From Rodentolepis nana (Eukaryota > Platyhelminthes > Cestoda > Cyclophyllidea > Hymenolepididae), in contig UZAE01014915.1 in the NCBI GenBank assembly GCA_900617975.1, forward strand, positions 1 to 11,297: 11,297 nt of DNA, in the 5' to 3' direction. Below the pieces are notes generated by a model that was not told the origin of the DNA, made no database searches, and was given only the letters and a program-made list of their open reading frames with translations. Numbering within the stretch: the first letter of the stretch is position 1; each line of letters begins with the position of its first letter. The position numbers and the translations under genes were made by a program. This document shows positions 1 to 7,796 of the stretch, piece by piece.

Positions 1-75
1 CCCCCCCCCACCCATGGGGAAAGCTGAAGTCAACTGAGTTGCTGATGATAAACATCATAAAGCCTGCCTTCTGAA
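1..75 (+). repeat. 3' tail of a LINE-family copy preceded by poly-C
   Basis: The window opens with nine C's and CCCATGGGG. From about 18 to 71 the sequence aligns with 7637-7692, including the shared block ATCATAAAGCCTG. The same block ends the LINE on the minus strand at 4511-4535. I read this as the 3' end of another family member in + orientation, with its body to the left of the window. The poly-C run may be the end of a pyrimidine-rich interior like the one at 7473-7640. No target-site duplication can be tested because the 5' end is missing. Confidence 0.6.
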
Positions 76-364
76 GTTATAATTATTCTCAAGTTGATTT
101 TGCGAGAGCATTCTGTTTGCTTATGATTAGGTGAAAATTGCAATTGGTGATATTGGTTTTCAAGATATGCAGTCTTTCATATTTCACATTTGCCAGAATC
201 AAGCAAAAAGCACATTCCTTCAAGTGTGCGATTAGATTTAGATGTGCAATTTACTGTCAGTTGAGCCTTTGTGTTCAAAATAGTGACTTTGAATTGGTGC
301 CATCATAAAATCACCGCTATGCGCCCGTGCAACATTTCATTGTCCTGCTAATACATGAATGCCT

Positions 365-625
365 GTTACGAGAGGGTTTTCCACCGATGACACTTTGACT
401 CATCTCTCACAGAACTTCAGCTTATATGGCGTAGCAGCGTTTGGTCAATTTACTTCCTAGGAATGTCAGAACTCTTTCAACACTTCTTGTGAACTATTGA
501 ATGTTGCTACTTTCGTATTTGTGCCTCCTTCCACGTGTTACAATTATCGTTAGGAGAGAATTTTCCAACGATGACACTTTGACCTATCTCCCACGGAATG
601 TTTGCTTGTATGGCGTTGCAGCACT
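365..625 (+). repeat. Diverged direct repeat, spacing 184 bp
   Basis: 365-440 and 549-624 align without gaps over about 75 bp at roughly 80% identity, both containing TTTTCCA/CCGATGACACTTTGAC and TATGGCGT. In one frame both units are open and encode similar peptides of the form FSxDDTLTxLxxNxxLYGVAA. Several differences are synonymous, but about nine of 24 codons change the amino acid, so the coding signal is weak. The spacing is not a multiple of three. A possible third, badly decayed unit starts near 712. Family unknown. Confidence 0.55.
469..523 (+). repeat. 55-bp inverted repeat, left arm
   Basis: This 55-bp block matches the reverse complement of 6408-6462 at 52 of 55 positions by hand count. 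Sequence on both sides diverges abruptly. The sharp borders suggest a short dispersed repeat unit rather than old shared ancestry of a larger region. It lies between the two halves of the 365/549 direct repeat. No coding function recognised. Confidence 0.7.
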
Positions 626-2200
626 AATGTCAAATTTTGTTATGACGCTATGTAACAAAGTGTCACCTTCAACAATGACATGAGAATCATCACAAGTGGT
701 CTTTAAGACATCGTAGGAAAAACACCGGCTTCTCTCCTACAGAATCATGTATAGCAGGATATCATCGTGAATGAATACAGTGATGGTTTTAGGCAGACTT
801 AACAGCAATAACTCTTCACTCTCCGAGAAACAGCGTTTACACCGTTGGAGAGATAAATATGTTTATTGTCTTCTGAATAAATTGGTTTGCCTTGTTTAGG
901 TGCTCTTGGTTTTTCTGCACCTTCTGTTTTTCTGGCCAAGTCTTCACTATGCGCTTCCTCAGATTCTTCAAACAGGTTCGCAATTCACTATGGGCAATTT
1001 CTTTTACTTATGTGTATTGAGTAGGCGATGTTAATTTGAAGTCGTGTTTTAGGCAACTCTGCAATTCTGTCTTGTGAAACCTCTGATGGCCATCGCAATC
1101 ATAATAATGCAGGTTCTCGGTGTTTACAAGCATGGAATTTGGAGGCAAAGCATGTAGCCTGCCTTATTTACCACTTGATGAATGAAAATCGAATTTCGTT
1201 TCTTATTTTTTAATTTAATGTTTCAAATGGATACTTCAATACAACCATAATCTACAACATATCTGTGTTTCTGGCTTTTCATACTCTGGTTCTCTTCTAT
1301 CTTGCCACTAGTTCTATTCCGCGACCGTTACAACCACTTATTAACCTGGCGATCGCCACGTCTATCGTGTTTCTGAGCTTTTGGCAGGGTTAGTTGAAAG
1401 GCTTATTTCCGAGACGTCTGTATTTGAAGCAATCGAAATGACCCTTGAATAAGTCACTGAATAAGTCAATAGAAACTAAAATTTCCAATTGTTAATGATA
1501 CTATTCAGTAGCTCATTCTGTTGTGTGTGGAATGAAGCAATCAACGTAATGTTGGTTCATGACGTTGGGAATAAATTGCATAAGATCAAGCATTTTCCAC
1601 TAGTATTTTATTTCAAATATCTTTCTAAATTAACCTTTTAAGCTAACAATTTGAAAGCTATAGATTGTGAGTCAATAGATTAGTAGTTTAGGATGAAGGA
1701 GCCATCTTAGAATACCACTCTATTCCGTTTATTTTTACAATCTTAAAGATATTGTACAGGGATTTGCATTCTGCGAAAAAGTTGGAGAAGACTTCCTTGT
1801 CCTTCCTCATATGGCTGAGATGTCGAAGAAGCCCGAAAAATTGGAATGAACTCATAAGTATATCAACATTTTAATGGCCTTATGACCATATGGTACTCTC
1901 TCAGAATAAGCTCTATTGGTATTAGTCACGTAAGGGAAGGCGTAATTGTCGTATGAGACATGTTCAACGGTACCACCAAAATCTTGCAGAAAAGTGAATG
2001 ACCACTCAGTTGAGAGAGACTTATAAATCAAAAAGTCCCCATCGTGATTTCGGTGTGTAAATTATGTTTCACTGAAATCCATTAGAGAACAGTGAGGAAG
2101 AAACAAAGGGCAAACAACTATGAGAGAATATCAATATGATATTGAAGAACAGTTCAAACAAATCAAAACACCACTAAGACCTAGCCCAGTATAATTACTT
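624..2200. other. Gene-free stretch
   Basis: No coding region, RNA gene or mobile element could be recognised. The base composition is ordinary and AT-rich. The only local curiosity is a perfect 12-bp palindrome, TGGCGATCGCCA, at 1347-1358, which is GC-rich compared with its surroundings. Unrecognised old repeats are likely but cannot be named from sequence alone. Confidence 0.5.
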
Positions 2201-3369
2201 GAATAAACATATGTACATTTATACATATATGTGTATTGGTAGATATTCAATAAATATACGTATATGTATGTTTCCATTTAAATATTCTAATGACGCAATT
2301 AGGTTGNCTATTATCTTCCTAAATTGTGGTAAAATATGTGTGAATCGTAATGCACATATTCAAACAAAGAGTTTTCTTTTGCTTCACTGCATATTTATAA
2401 TTGAATTATTAATATTTCAACGTAACATTTGCATTGCATTAGTTTATTTCTCTATCTCTAATGGTTTTACCACACGATTTCTTTGCGGCTAGTCGAATTG
2501 AAGGTCACACAAAAATTGATGCATTTGTTCTGTGGAGAAAATTGAACCCAAACACATGTGCTAAGTTAGATTTTATTGTGATATGTGTTAGATGCATTTT
2601 GAAGTGGGGAAACAATATTTGATCTAATATTGGCAACTATTTCAACTCCGCCACGTAGCTTAATGGAGAAAATTAATTGCCAGTATGTATAGAAGCGGAA
2701 TATTCCACTCATGGAAATGAATGTTAAGATTAATAATGTCCAAGTGTCTCAATAGAGAGTTCGTCTTCCTTCAGGTAGCAAACATTCGTTTGATTTAGAA
2801 TATAAGAAATTAATTTTTGAATTAGAATTGCTCAAAACAAGCTATGAAATTGGTAGTGCCGTCCAAATATGAATAGACATCAAATGTCAACTTCAGGTGA
2901 GAAATCTCTGCATGAGCTGAATTTGAAATGAGTTATTTAGGCTAGTGTGACAAGTTGGCTGATTTCTTGCAAGGAGAAAATAACTGGCTTCACAAACATG
3001 AATGGATGGGTAGCTCTAAATAGCACAAATTTGGCTGATTTATTTATTCACAATAGTGAGATAATTATCTTAGAAAGGTTTCAGCATGGGTTCAAACTGA
3101 GTAGTGAAAGTGAAACATAATGCTAATGTTTTCAAGCTTGCTATTAACTGGTCCTGAATTGCAAAAATTGACATGATAAGAAAATAATATAGCATTAACA
3201 AAAAGAATGGTGATAGAAAATAAAGAGAAATAATTAAATATGATAACTGCATGAATGATAATTAGTTGTGCAAAAGTAATGCTCGAATGCAAATTCGTAA
3301 TTGTGTCACGATTTCGATTGTTTAAGTGCAATGAAACCTGGCACCATAGTTGACCTATAGTTCAGAATA
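2200..3369. other. Gene-free stretch with an AT-rich palindromic tract
   Basis: 2205-2265 is rich in ATATGTA-type steps and includes the palindrome ATATACGTATAT and a near-palindrome around TACATTTATACATATATG. One base at 2307 is ambiguous (N). 2613-2678 is a diverged copy of a dispersed repeat also seen at 9481-9544. Open frames here are short, AT-driven and unlike any family I know. The last part is the upstream flank of the RING gene, and I see no clear promoter element in it. Confidence 0.45.
2613..2678 (+). repeat. Old dispersed repeat, part A
   Basis: This segment aligns to 9481-9544 at roughly 74% identity by hand. Shared anchors are ATATTTGATCT, ATATTGG, CAAC-CCG and TTAATGGA. The identity is too high and too long to be chance in AT-rich DNA, but too low to define ends. 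The family is unrecognised. Confidence 0.5.
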
Positions 3370-3937
3370 ATGTCAGCTACTAATCAGTGCCCCATTTGTC
3401 TGGAGGAAATAAAAGCCCAAATCGGAATGCTAGGTGGATGTAAACACATCTTCTGCTACGATTGCATCAAGGAGTGGTCTAAAATTAAACGAACCTGTCC
3501 GATTGACCGTTCACCATTTGACTCAATCAATATACTACACGAAATTGGTGGTGCAGTTGTGGAAGAGGTTTGTTGAGATGCTCACTTTAAATTACATAAC
3601 ATTTTAGGAAAAGCTAGAACTATGGAGGTTGAATCAAGGCAATAGTTCTCATAGTGGTGATGTGGACAGAGACGTCAACAGTGGCCACGACGTTGACGAC
3701 TACGTTGATAGACTCTACGATAGTTTACTTTCTTCTGCATCCAGTGACTATGAGCGTAATCGTATATCATCATTGGCTGCACGTACACCTAATCGACATT
3801 ATCTTTATTTACTGTTGAGAGCATACCAGACGGCGCGAATGTATCGTGAGCGTCTTCGGTCTCAGAATAATTGTCCACATGATGGGATCTGCTCCCCTGC
3901 ATGTAGAGTGAGTTCTCGTCGTTTCAATAAACTGTAA
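3370..3937 (+). CDS. RING-HC finger protein (predicted E3 ubiquitin ligase), two exons
   Basis: Exon 1 is 3370-3567 (66 codons). A 40-nt phase-0 intron (GT at 3568, AG at 3606-3607) joins it to exon 2, 3608-3937, giving about 175 aa. Residues 7-46 form a RING: C7-x2-C10-x13-C24-x-H26-x2-C29-x2-C32-x10-C43-x2-D46. The eighth zinc ligand is Asp instead of Cys, and the CPxDRxxF context resembles the RINGs of PHRF1 and SCAF11. RINGs of this kind recruit E2-ubiquitin, so ligase activity is inferred. An Asp-rich stretch follows (about residues 83-104), then an Arg-rich C-terminus with a C-x5-C-x3-C cluster. ATG 3370 is the first ATG after an in-frame TAG at 3358. An AATAAA at 3926-3931 overlaps the last codons. 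A strong donor, AGA|GTGAGT at 3908, is in phase 0, so the true protein may splice onward and be longer. The orthologue is not certain. Confidence 0.8.
3568..3607 (+). other. 40-nt intron of the RING gene
   Basis: The intron begins GTTTGT and ends ACATTTTAG. Read through, frame 1 hits TGA at 3574; spliced, the frame stays open from 3370 to 3935. Upstream of exon 2 the frame is closed by a TAG at 3605, inside the acceptor. Introns this small near gene starts are a known habit of schistosome genes and are rare in most other animals. Confidence 0.8.
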
Positions 3938-4491
3938 TATTAACTCCTCATTCACTTTTGGCATTTGGCTAATGTAAAAATGGGTGAATCGGTTGCATTT
4001 GATATCATTCACTCAGTTGAGTTCATTTTACAGTCTTGACGTTACGTGATTGGACGAAAGGAGCATGAGTCGATCAACATTCACCCTGGTAAATTTTATT
4101 TTCTCCAAAAACAAATTTATTTTCGTCGCCTTAAGTAAACGAAGAATATTAGTTTGAAGTAAACATTGAAAGAGGAGAGCATTTGTGAAGATTGTGTGCA
4201 AATAAGATGGGGAAATGTTGTTCTTGGGTCATTATCTAAAACGAAATGAAAGTAGATTAGCTTTCATAGCCAAATGGAAAGACGAAGCAGGAATAGTCAG
4301 AGGATACCTATTGACTTGATTGGCATTAGAACTGCCCAGTAACGGTCGAGGAGAGCAATGGTGAAATTCCGTATTCTTGGCGATTTGTTTCGATAGCATT
4401 GACGTAAGTTTATCATTTAATCAAATGGTGCACCATTTCATCCAGAATATTATGCATACTTACATTTTGTGAGCAATCCACAATTCGCGTT
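3938..4491. other. Intergenic flank with a perfect 16-bp palindrome
   Basis: No gene seen. 4423-4438 (AAATGGTGCACCATTT) is a perfect 16-bp palindrome. Possible splice acceptors for the RING gene's downstream donor lie at 4033 (TTTTACAG) and about 4453 (TTTCATCCAG). In phase 0 they add only one and eight codons respectively before a stop, so neither is convincing. Confidence 0.4.
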
Positions 4492-4508
4492 TATATATAT
4501 ATATATAT
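4492..4508. repeat. (TA)n microsatellite at the LINE 3' end
   Basis: About eight TA units directly abut the LINE tail block ending near 4511. Simple-sequence tails are usual for many non-LTR elements, so this may be the element's own tail on the minus strand, not an independent microsatellite. Confidence 0.75.
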
Positions 4509-4559
4509 TTTCAAAAGGCAGGCTTTATGATATTAATCTTTAGCCCTTAAACTTGATAA

Positions 4560-5826
4560 TATAACGATTGATGAACAGCAGTTCATTAGCTGTCTTCTTG
4601 CTTCCCAGTATCTCTGCGTTACCATCGTTGTCTGTAGGGCTGGACACCGAATCAGGTGGGTCTTCTCCATTTCTCACGTAGATTACATAGAGGGCATGTG
4701 GTTTGAGTGTATACTCCCAATCTGTGAAGGTGTTTTGCCAAGCAATCGTGTCCGATACGTAGTCGAAACTCAGCAACGGCTTCGACACTTGACCACTGTC
4801 CACTGTTTCTCCTTTGTTTGAGCTTTAAGTTCGTTGCACCTTGGGGTCTGGAATTCTCGCCTGATTAAGGCCTTCATTGTGTGGAAAGACATCGGCCTGT
4901 CCATGCATTGCAAAATCGTTGTCCCCTTCTAATCAAGTGTGCCAGCTAACTCATTGTCATTAATGCCACAGTGACCAGGAATCCACTGTAGGACCACTGT
5001 TCTGTTTGTCTCTCTCAGCATCTGATAGAGTTTTCTACATTCCTTTATCTCACCTCTTTTGGGTGTCTCTCTGTTTCCAATAGAGTCTATTGCTGACTGT
5101 GAGTCCGAAAGTATCACCGCTTTGGTGAATTTCGTATCCAGGCAACATAATTGGCATAGTGCTATCCTAATGGTCTCTATTTCTCCTTCGAAAGCTGATC
5201 TATTGTGTCCCGCTGCTGCATAGGGAGAGAAGAGTTCTAAATAGACACCTGCACCAACGTCTGCTTGGCTTTCTATGTATGACCCATCAGTGAAGACTTG
5301 GAGCCATTGATCTGCAGGATAGTTGACATTGATTGTCTCAAGGGCCAGTGAGCGCGTTTGCTCTGGAGGGGTGTTTGATTTCCTGAAGAAGTCGAGCAGT
5401 TGGGTGCCACACACTACATCAGTGTCTGCCAATGGGTTCATGGGGAGAGAGAGGCTTTTTGGTTTGTCATCAATTTGTAATTCTTTCTTCAGTTCTATGG
5501 CTTTCTGCATTAGACCAGATTGCGTTTTCAGATGTCTTGGTCTATTCTCATAGGTGCTGAAGAACTTGTCCATGGGAATGCGCAGTAGCTTCTCATACAG
5601 GATCAAGGCCTTTTCTTTCATAAGGGAACATAATATAATGCTCCCAGTAACTAGAAGCATTGCATCAATGGGTGTTGATTTTATCCCTCCAGTAATTAGT
5701 CGTATTGCTTGGTTGTGTGCCTTCTCGAGTGATTTTAGAGTCACCTCTGTGGCTGTAATGAGTGGCTCACAGCAAAACAACATTATTGGCTGAATAAACA
5801 TCTTGTAAGTGGTGTTAAGGGTTAAG
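4560..5826 (-). pseudogene. LINE ORF2 remnant: RT thumb, RNase H, C-terminal zinc knuckle
   Basis: A frame open from about 5987 runs to a stop at 4929. Counting residues from the GTG at 5912, the RT thumb is at 32-90 (FIQPIMLFCCEP, RLITGG, TPIDAML). RNase H is at 204-326 with catalytic D209 (FTDGS), E244 (GEIETIRIAL) and D270 (SDSQSAI). H314 is present, but the fourth acidic residue of the NExxD motif is Gly (G324), and a TAG follows D327. Beyond the stop the family sequence resumes: MDRPMSFHTMK, then after a frame change EFRLRIGHDCLAKHLHR and CPLCNLRE, then after another shift MEKTHLIRCPAL. This is the usual C-x2-C...H-x4-C knuckle. At least two frameshifts and one nonsense change are visible, so it is a pseudogene. 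The RNase H is probably inactive. Confidence 0.85.
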
Positions 5827-6217
5827 TTGGGACTATTCTGGGGTGGATTATAGACTTTGTATACTTGAAGTGGTTTTGACATTTCCAAACATTTAATCTG
5901 ATTATTTGGCACATGTCTTGTGTCGAGCCCATACTCTTGATTAGGTCGTAATGTGATGTGAGGCCTTCTTTTACTCCAGTCTGACTTCTACTTGCAACTT
6001 GCCGGTATTTAGGTAGAGGGTATAAGAAGTAACCTGGGAATTGGTAGTATTTGAGCTTGTCGTCCGTAAGGTTTGCTCGCATGGTTGTGGATATGTCTTT
6101 ATCATAGGTATGTAGGATTTTCCGGTTTTAGATCTTTTTGTCCTGAGATATCTCTCAAGCATTCCATTGAAGGATCTGTAGAAGCTGTTATTCGCCTTCG
6201 TTTCAAGCTTATCATAA
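5827..6217 (-). pseudogene. LINE endonuclease N-terminal remnant, frameshifted
   Basis: Short pieces in different minus-strand frames match the layout of the APE-type endonuclease of this LINE group. ILQWNA at 6175-6158 is the usual first strand motif and is followed at once by TGA. DLKPENPTY at about 6134-6108 lies near the position of the family's QET/LKP motif. YYQFPGYFLYP is at about 6050-6018, and PLQVYKVYNPPQNSPNL (about 5878-5828) is the mid-domain strand before the GDFN motif. The GDFN, SDH and later motifs are absent. The assignment rests on motif order from family knowledge; no single frame is open through it. Confidence 0.6.
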
Positions 6218-6233
6218 TAAATTGAAGTCAAAT

Positions 6234-6312
6234 GCCGTGCAATAGACTTTTTGCCGTATGAATATACGTTGTCCAGGGTGCACTACGTGGTCGTAAGTCT
6301 ATCGAGCACCCC
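6234..6312 (-). ncRNA. HDV-like self-cleaving ribozyme, copy 1 (5' end of the LINE)
   Basis: This 79-nt unit starts at G1=6312. P1 pairs GGGGTGC (6312-6306) with GCACCCT (about 6281-6275), including the first G.U wobble. P2 pairs CGATAGACTT with AAGTCTATTG. The final C-to-T there leaves a G.U pair, while the next change creates a C-G pair. P4 is CGTAT/ATACG, one pair longer than in copies 3 and 4. J4/2 has GCAAAA with the candidate catalytic C. P1.1 GG and CC in L3 are kept. P3 is the weak point: only two of three pairs form. About 86% identical to copy 3. The unit sits immediately upstream of the endonuclease remnant, where ribozymes of R2 and several other LINEs sit. Confidence 0.75.
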
Positions 6313-6407
6313 ACTTGGGAATAATGATGTAGCAGGATTACAGGTTCTCCCGAATATAGAAAGATGAATTAGTATATTTTTGTTCAAAATTAGTCAATTC
6401 AGAACAC

Positions 6408-6462
6408 CACAAATACGAAAGTTACAACATTCAATAGTTCACAGGAAGTGTTGAAAGAGTTC
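6408..6462 (-). repeat. 55-bp inverted repeat, right arm
   Basis: Reverse complement of 469-523 with 52 of 55 matches. The match stops sharply at both borders. Just inside the following sequence, 6458-6472 has a small AGTTCA/TGAACT hairpin. The unit lies 96 bp outside the LINE 5' end and does not belong to it. Confidence 0.7.
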
Positions 6463-6685
6463 ATCATGAACTTCGTGTTCTGCATCGTTTACTCACGTAG
6501 AGGTATTGCAATTACTCAGGACGAATCACTTCATTTGATCGTCAAGATGAGGGGCTATTTCTTGCATACACTGTACTATGACAGCAATCACCAACCCAGA
6601 TTACGAAAGTGACACGGTCAGCAGTGCCATCAGGTCATCTGATCAACAAAGGCAACCAATCGAAATTCGCTCTACCAAAGGGATT

Positions 6686-6695
6686 GGGGGTGGGG

Positions 6696-6727
<32 letters not shown>

Positions 6728-6730
6728 GGG
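6686..6730 (+). repeat. Poly-G tract (30 consecutive G plus flanking G runs)
   Basis: G5-T-G4-C is followed by an uninterrupted run of 30 G's (6697-6726) and then TGGG. Such a tract can form G-quadruplexes and stalls polymerases. Its exact length in the assembly is unreliable. It stands out strongly in an AT-rich region. Confidence 0.9.
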
Positions 6731-6888
6731 AGAGACAGCGTATGTGAATTTGCTTTTCGAATAAATAGTGGTTGCAATCTGTTCCACTTTAATCTTAGCG
6801 CCTTCTGGGTACTTGAGAGATTCATAAGCGGAACTTTCATTCTAAGGTGTGACTTCTTGGGAAAAACCTTATTCACAGGCTTTTCTGT

Positions 6889-6909
6889 TATATATATATA
6901 TATATATAT
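6889..6909. repeat. (TA)n microsatellite
   Basis: About ten TA units followed by TTTATAATG. Unlike the TA run at 4492, no LINE tail block adjoins it. Confidence 0.9.
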
Positions 6910-7382
6910 TTATAATGATTTAATCAGTTAACTATCTTCACCTCGTGAAACGAATACTCAAAGCCAAAGCACTGGTCTGAAAGCTTGTGGAGTCTGAGCA
7001 ATGGGAGGATGGTAAATAACTGTTCGGATTTTCCTACAAATAACAAAACTTGCGACTTAGTGGAAATAGTTAAGACATTGATGTTGACGAGAAGTGATAA
7101 GCAGTGGCCAACACCATCCTGATATCAGTTTGTTAGATGTTGCACAAAGTAAAGCACTCAATTCTGGACCCAATCCTTTTATACTTTTAGACTGCCAATT
7201 TACTGCCACATGACAGGATACTTTTGAGACACTATGACTGAATCTTGATTAAAGTCTCTCTAACGTTAAGCTTCGAACCAACACTTAGCCAATAAGTTAC
7301 AATTGGCGCAATATGATACACTGTGATCGAGAAAAGACGCCAACCTTTGGGAGTCTATTGGCAGTTACGCACTTTGACTTTT

Positions 7383-7462
7383 GGGGTGCACGACAGACTT
7401 ACCTCCACCTGATGCTCTCTGTGCAATGCATATTCACACGACAAAATATTCTAGAAACCGGC
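7383..7462 (+). ncRNA. HDV-like ribozyme, copy 2 (decayed)
   Basis: This unit is the same 80-nt length as copies 3 and 4 and starts GGGGTGC. P1 has a T-T mismatch and an extra G.T against GCTCTCT, P3 has lost its middle pair, and P4 and the 3' strand of P2 no longer pair well. The following sequence, GGCAGTTGACTTC, matches that after copy 1 (GGCATTTGACTTC), so homology is clear although activity is unlikely. Confidence 0.6.
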
Positions 7463-7705
7463 AGTTGACTTCATCTTATTTCAAACCACCATAAACCGAC
7501 TGTCTGTCATTTTCCACCACTCCCAAAGTACTCGCCTTACCTTTTTCTCAACATTTGTGTCCGACCCTTTTACATCTGTGAATCACTCACCCCTTCCACC
7601 TATCAACTCTTTGTGACTTTGATGTTCCTCACCTCTGTGAAGCCCGAAATCAATTAAATGGCTATTAATGACTATCATAAAGCCTGACATTTGATATAAA
7701 TGAGT
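7383..7705 (+). mobile_element. Short nonautonomous LINE derivative, about 320 bp
   Basis: The 5' end is decayed ribozyme copy 2 and the post-ribozyme TTGACTTC. The 3' end is the family tail at about 7637-7692 (ATCATAAAGCCTGAC). Order and orientation are the same as in the full LINE at 4492-6312, with the whole coding part missing. The interior, 7473-7636, is strongly pyrimidine-rich with very few G's and has no coding sign; it may be the original 5' leader. The element resembles an internally deleted, SINE-like passenger that would depend on LINE proteins. No clear target-site duplication was found; the right border is approximate. Confidence 0.6.
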
Positions 7706-7786
7706 AAAAACTGTGCCACCGACACAAAACAAGTCCAAATTCTCAAATCATCATCTATTTATTTCTAAAGTTTTGACCTTCAACTA

Positions 7787-7796
7787 TGGAAAGTTA
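7787..7796 (+). repeat. Target-site duplication, left copy
   Basis: TGGAAAGTTA, identical to 7912-7921. It directly borders the TTTA-repeat tail of the 115-bp retroposon. Confidence 0.9.

Larger units (their letters stand above)
4492..6312 (-). mobile_element. Internally deleted non-LTR retrotransposon (RNase H-bearing, I/R1/Jockey-like)
   Basis: Read on the minus strand, the element begins at 6312 with an HDV-like ribozyme (6312-6234). It continues through a degraded endonuclease start (about 6175-5830) and jumps directly to the reverse transcriptase thumb, RNase H and a C-terminal zinc-knuckle region (about 5826-4560). It ends with the family tail TCATAAAGCCTGCC and TA repeats. Nearly the whole endonuclease and the palm/fingers of the RT are missing, as is any YxDD motif. 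The remainder is about 1.8 kb, so it cannot code for its own transposition. Several frameshifts and stops show it is old. I could not find a matching target-site duplication between 6313 (ACTTGGGAATA) and the sequence left of 4492. The clade is assigned from domain order and sequence feel, not from a search. Confidence 0.85.
6463..7382. other. Gene-free stretch with a poly-G tract and a TA microsatellite
   Basis: No supported gene. A frame open from 6578 runs through the poly-G tract and the TA repeat and is best explained by the low-complexity sequence. The rest is plain AT-rich DNA with no recognised repeats. Confidence 0.5.

Noticed and set aside
42..60. Hammerhead ribozyme core (CTGATGA) at the window start, and again near 9947
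   Set aside because: No matching GAAA and stem partners follow at the right spacing in either place.
501..683. 60-codon open frame on the + strand
   Set aside because: Only half of it corresponds to the 549 repeat unit, the rest has no counterpart in the 365 unit, and there is no recognisable domain.
2199..2492. 97-codon open frame
   Set aside because: It runs through TA-rich simple sequence and an ambiguous base, and its amino-acid composition follows base composition.
3084..3100. tRNA-like B-box (GGGTTCAAACTGA)
   Set aside because: No A-box or cloverleaf can be drawn around it.
6578..6931. 117-codon frame with a polyglycine run
   Set aside because: The frame is kept open by the poly-G tract and the TA microsatellite, and the opposite strand is equally open. 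Only the first 39 codons look at all protein-like.
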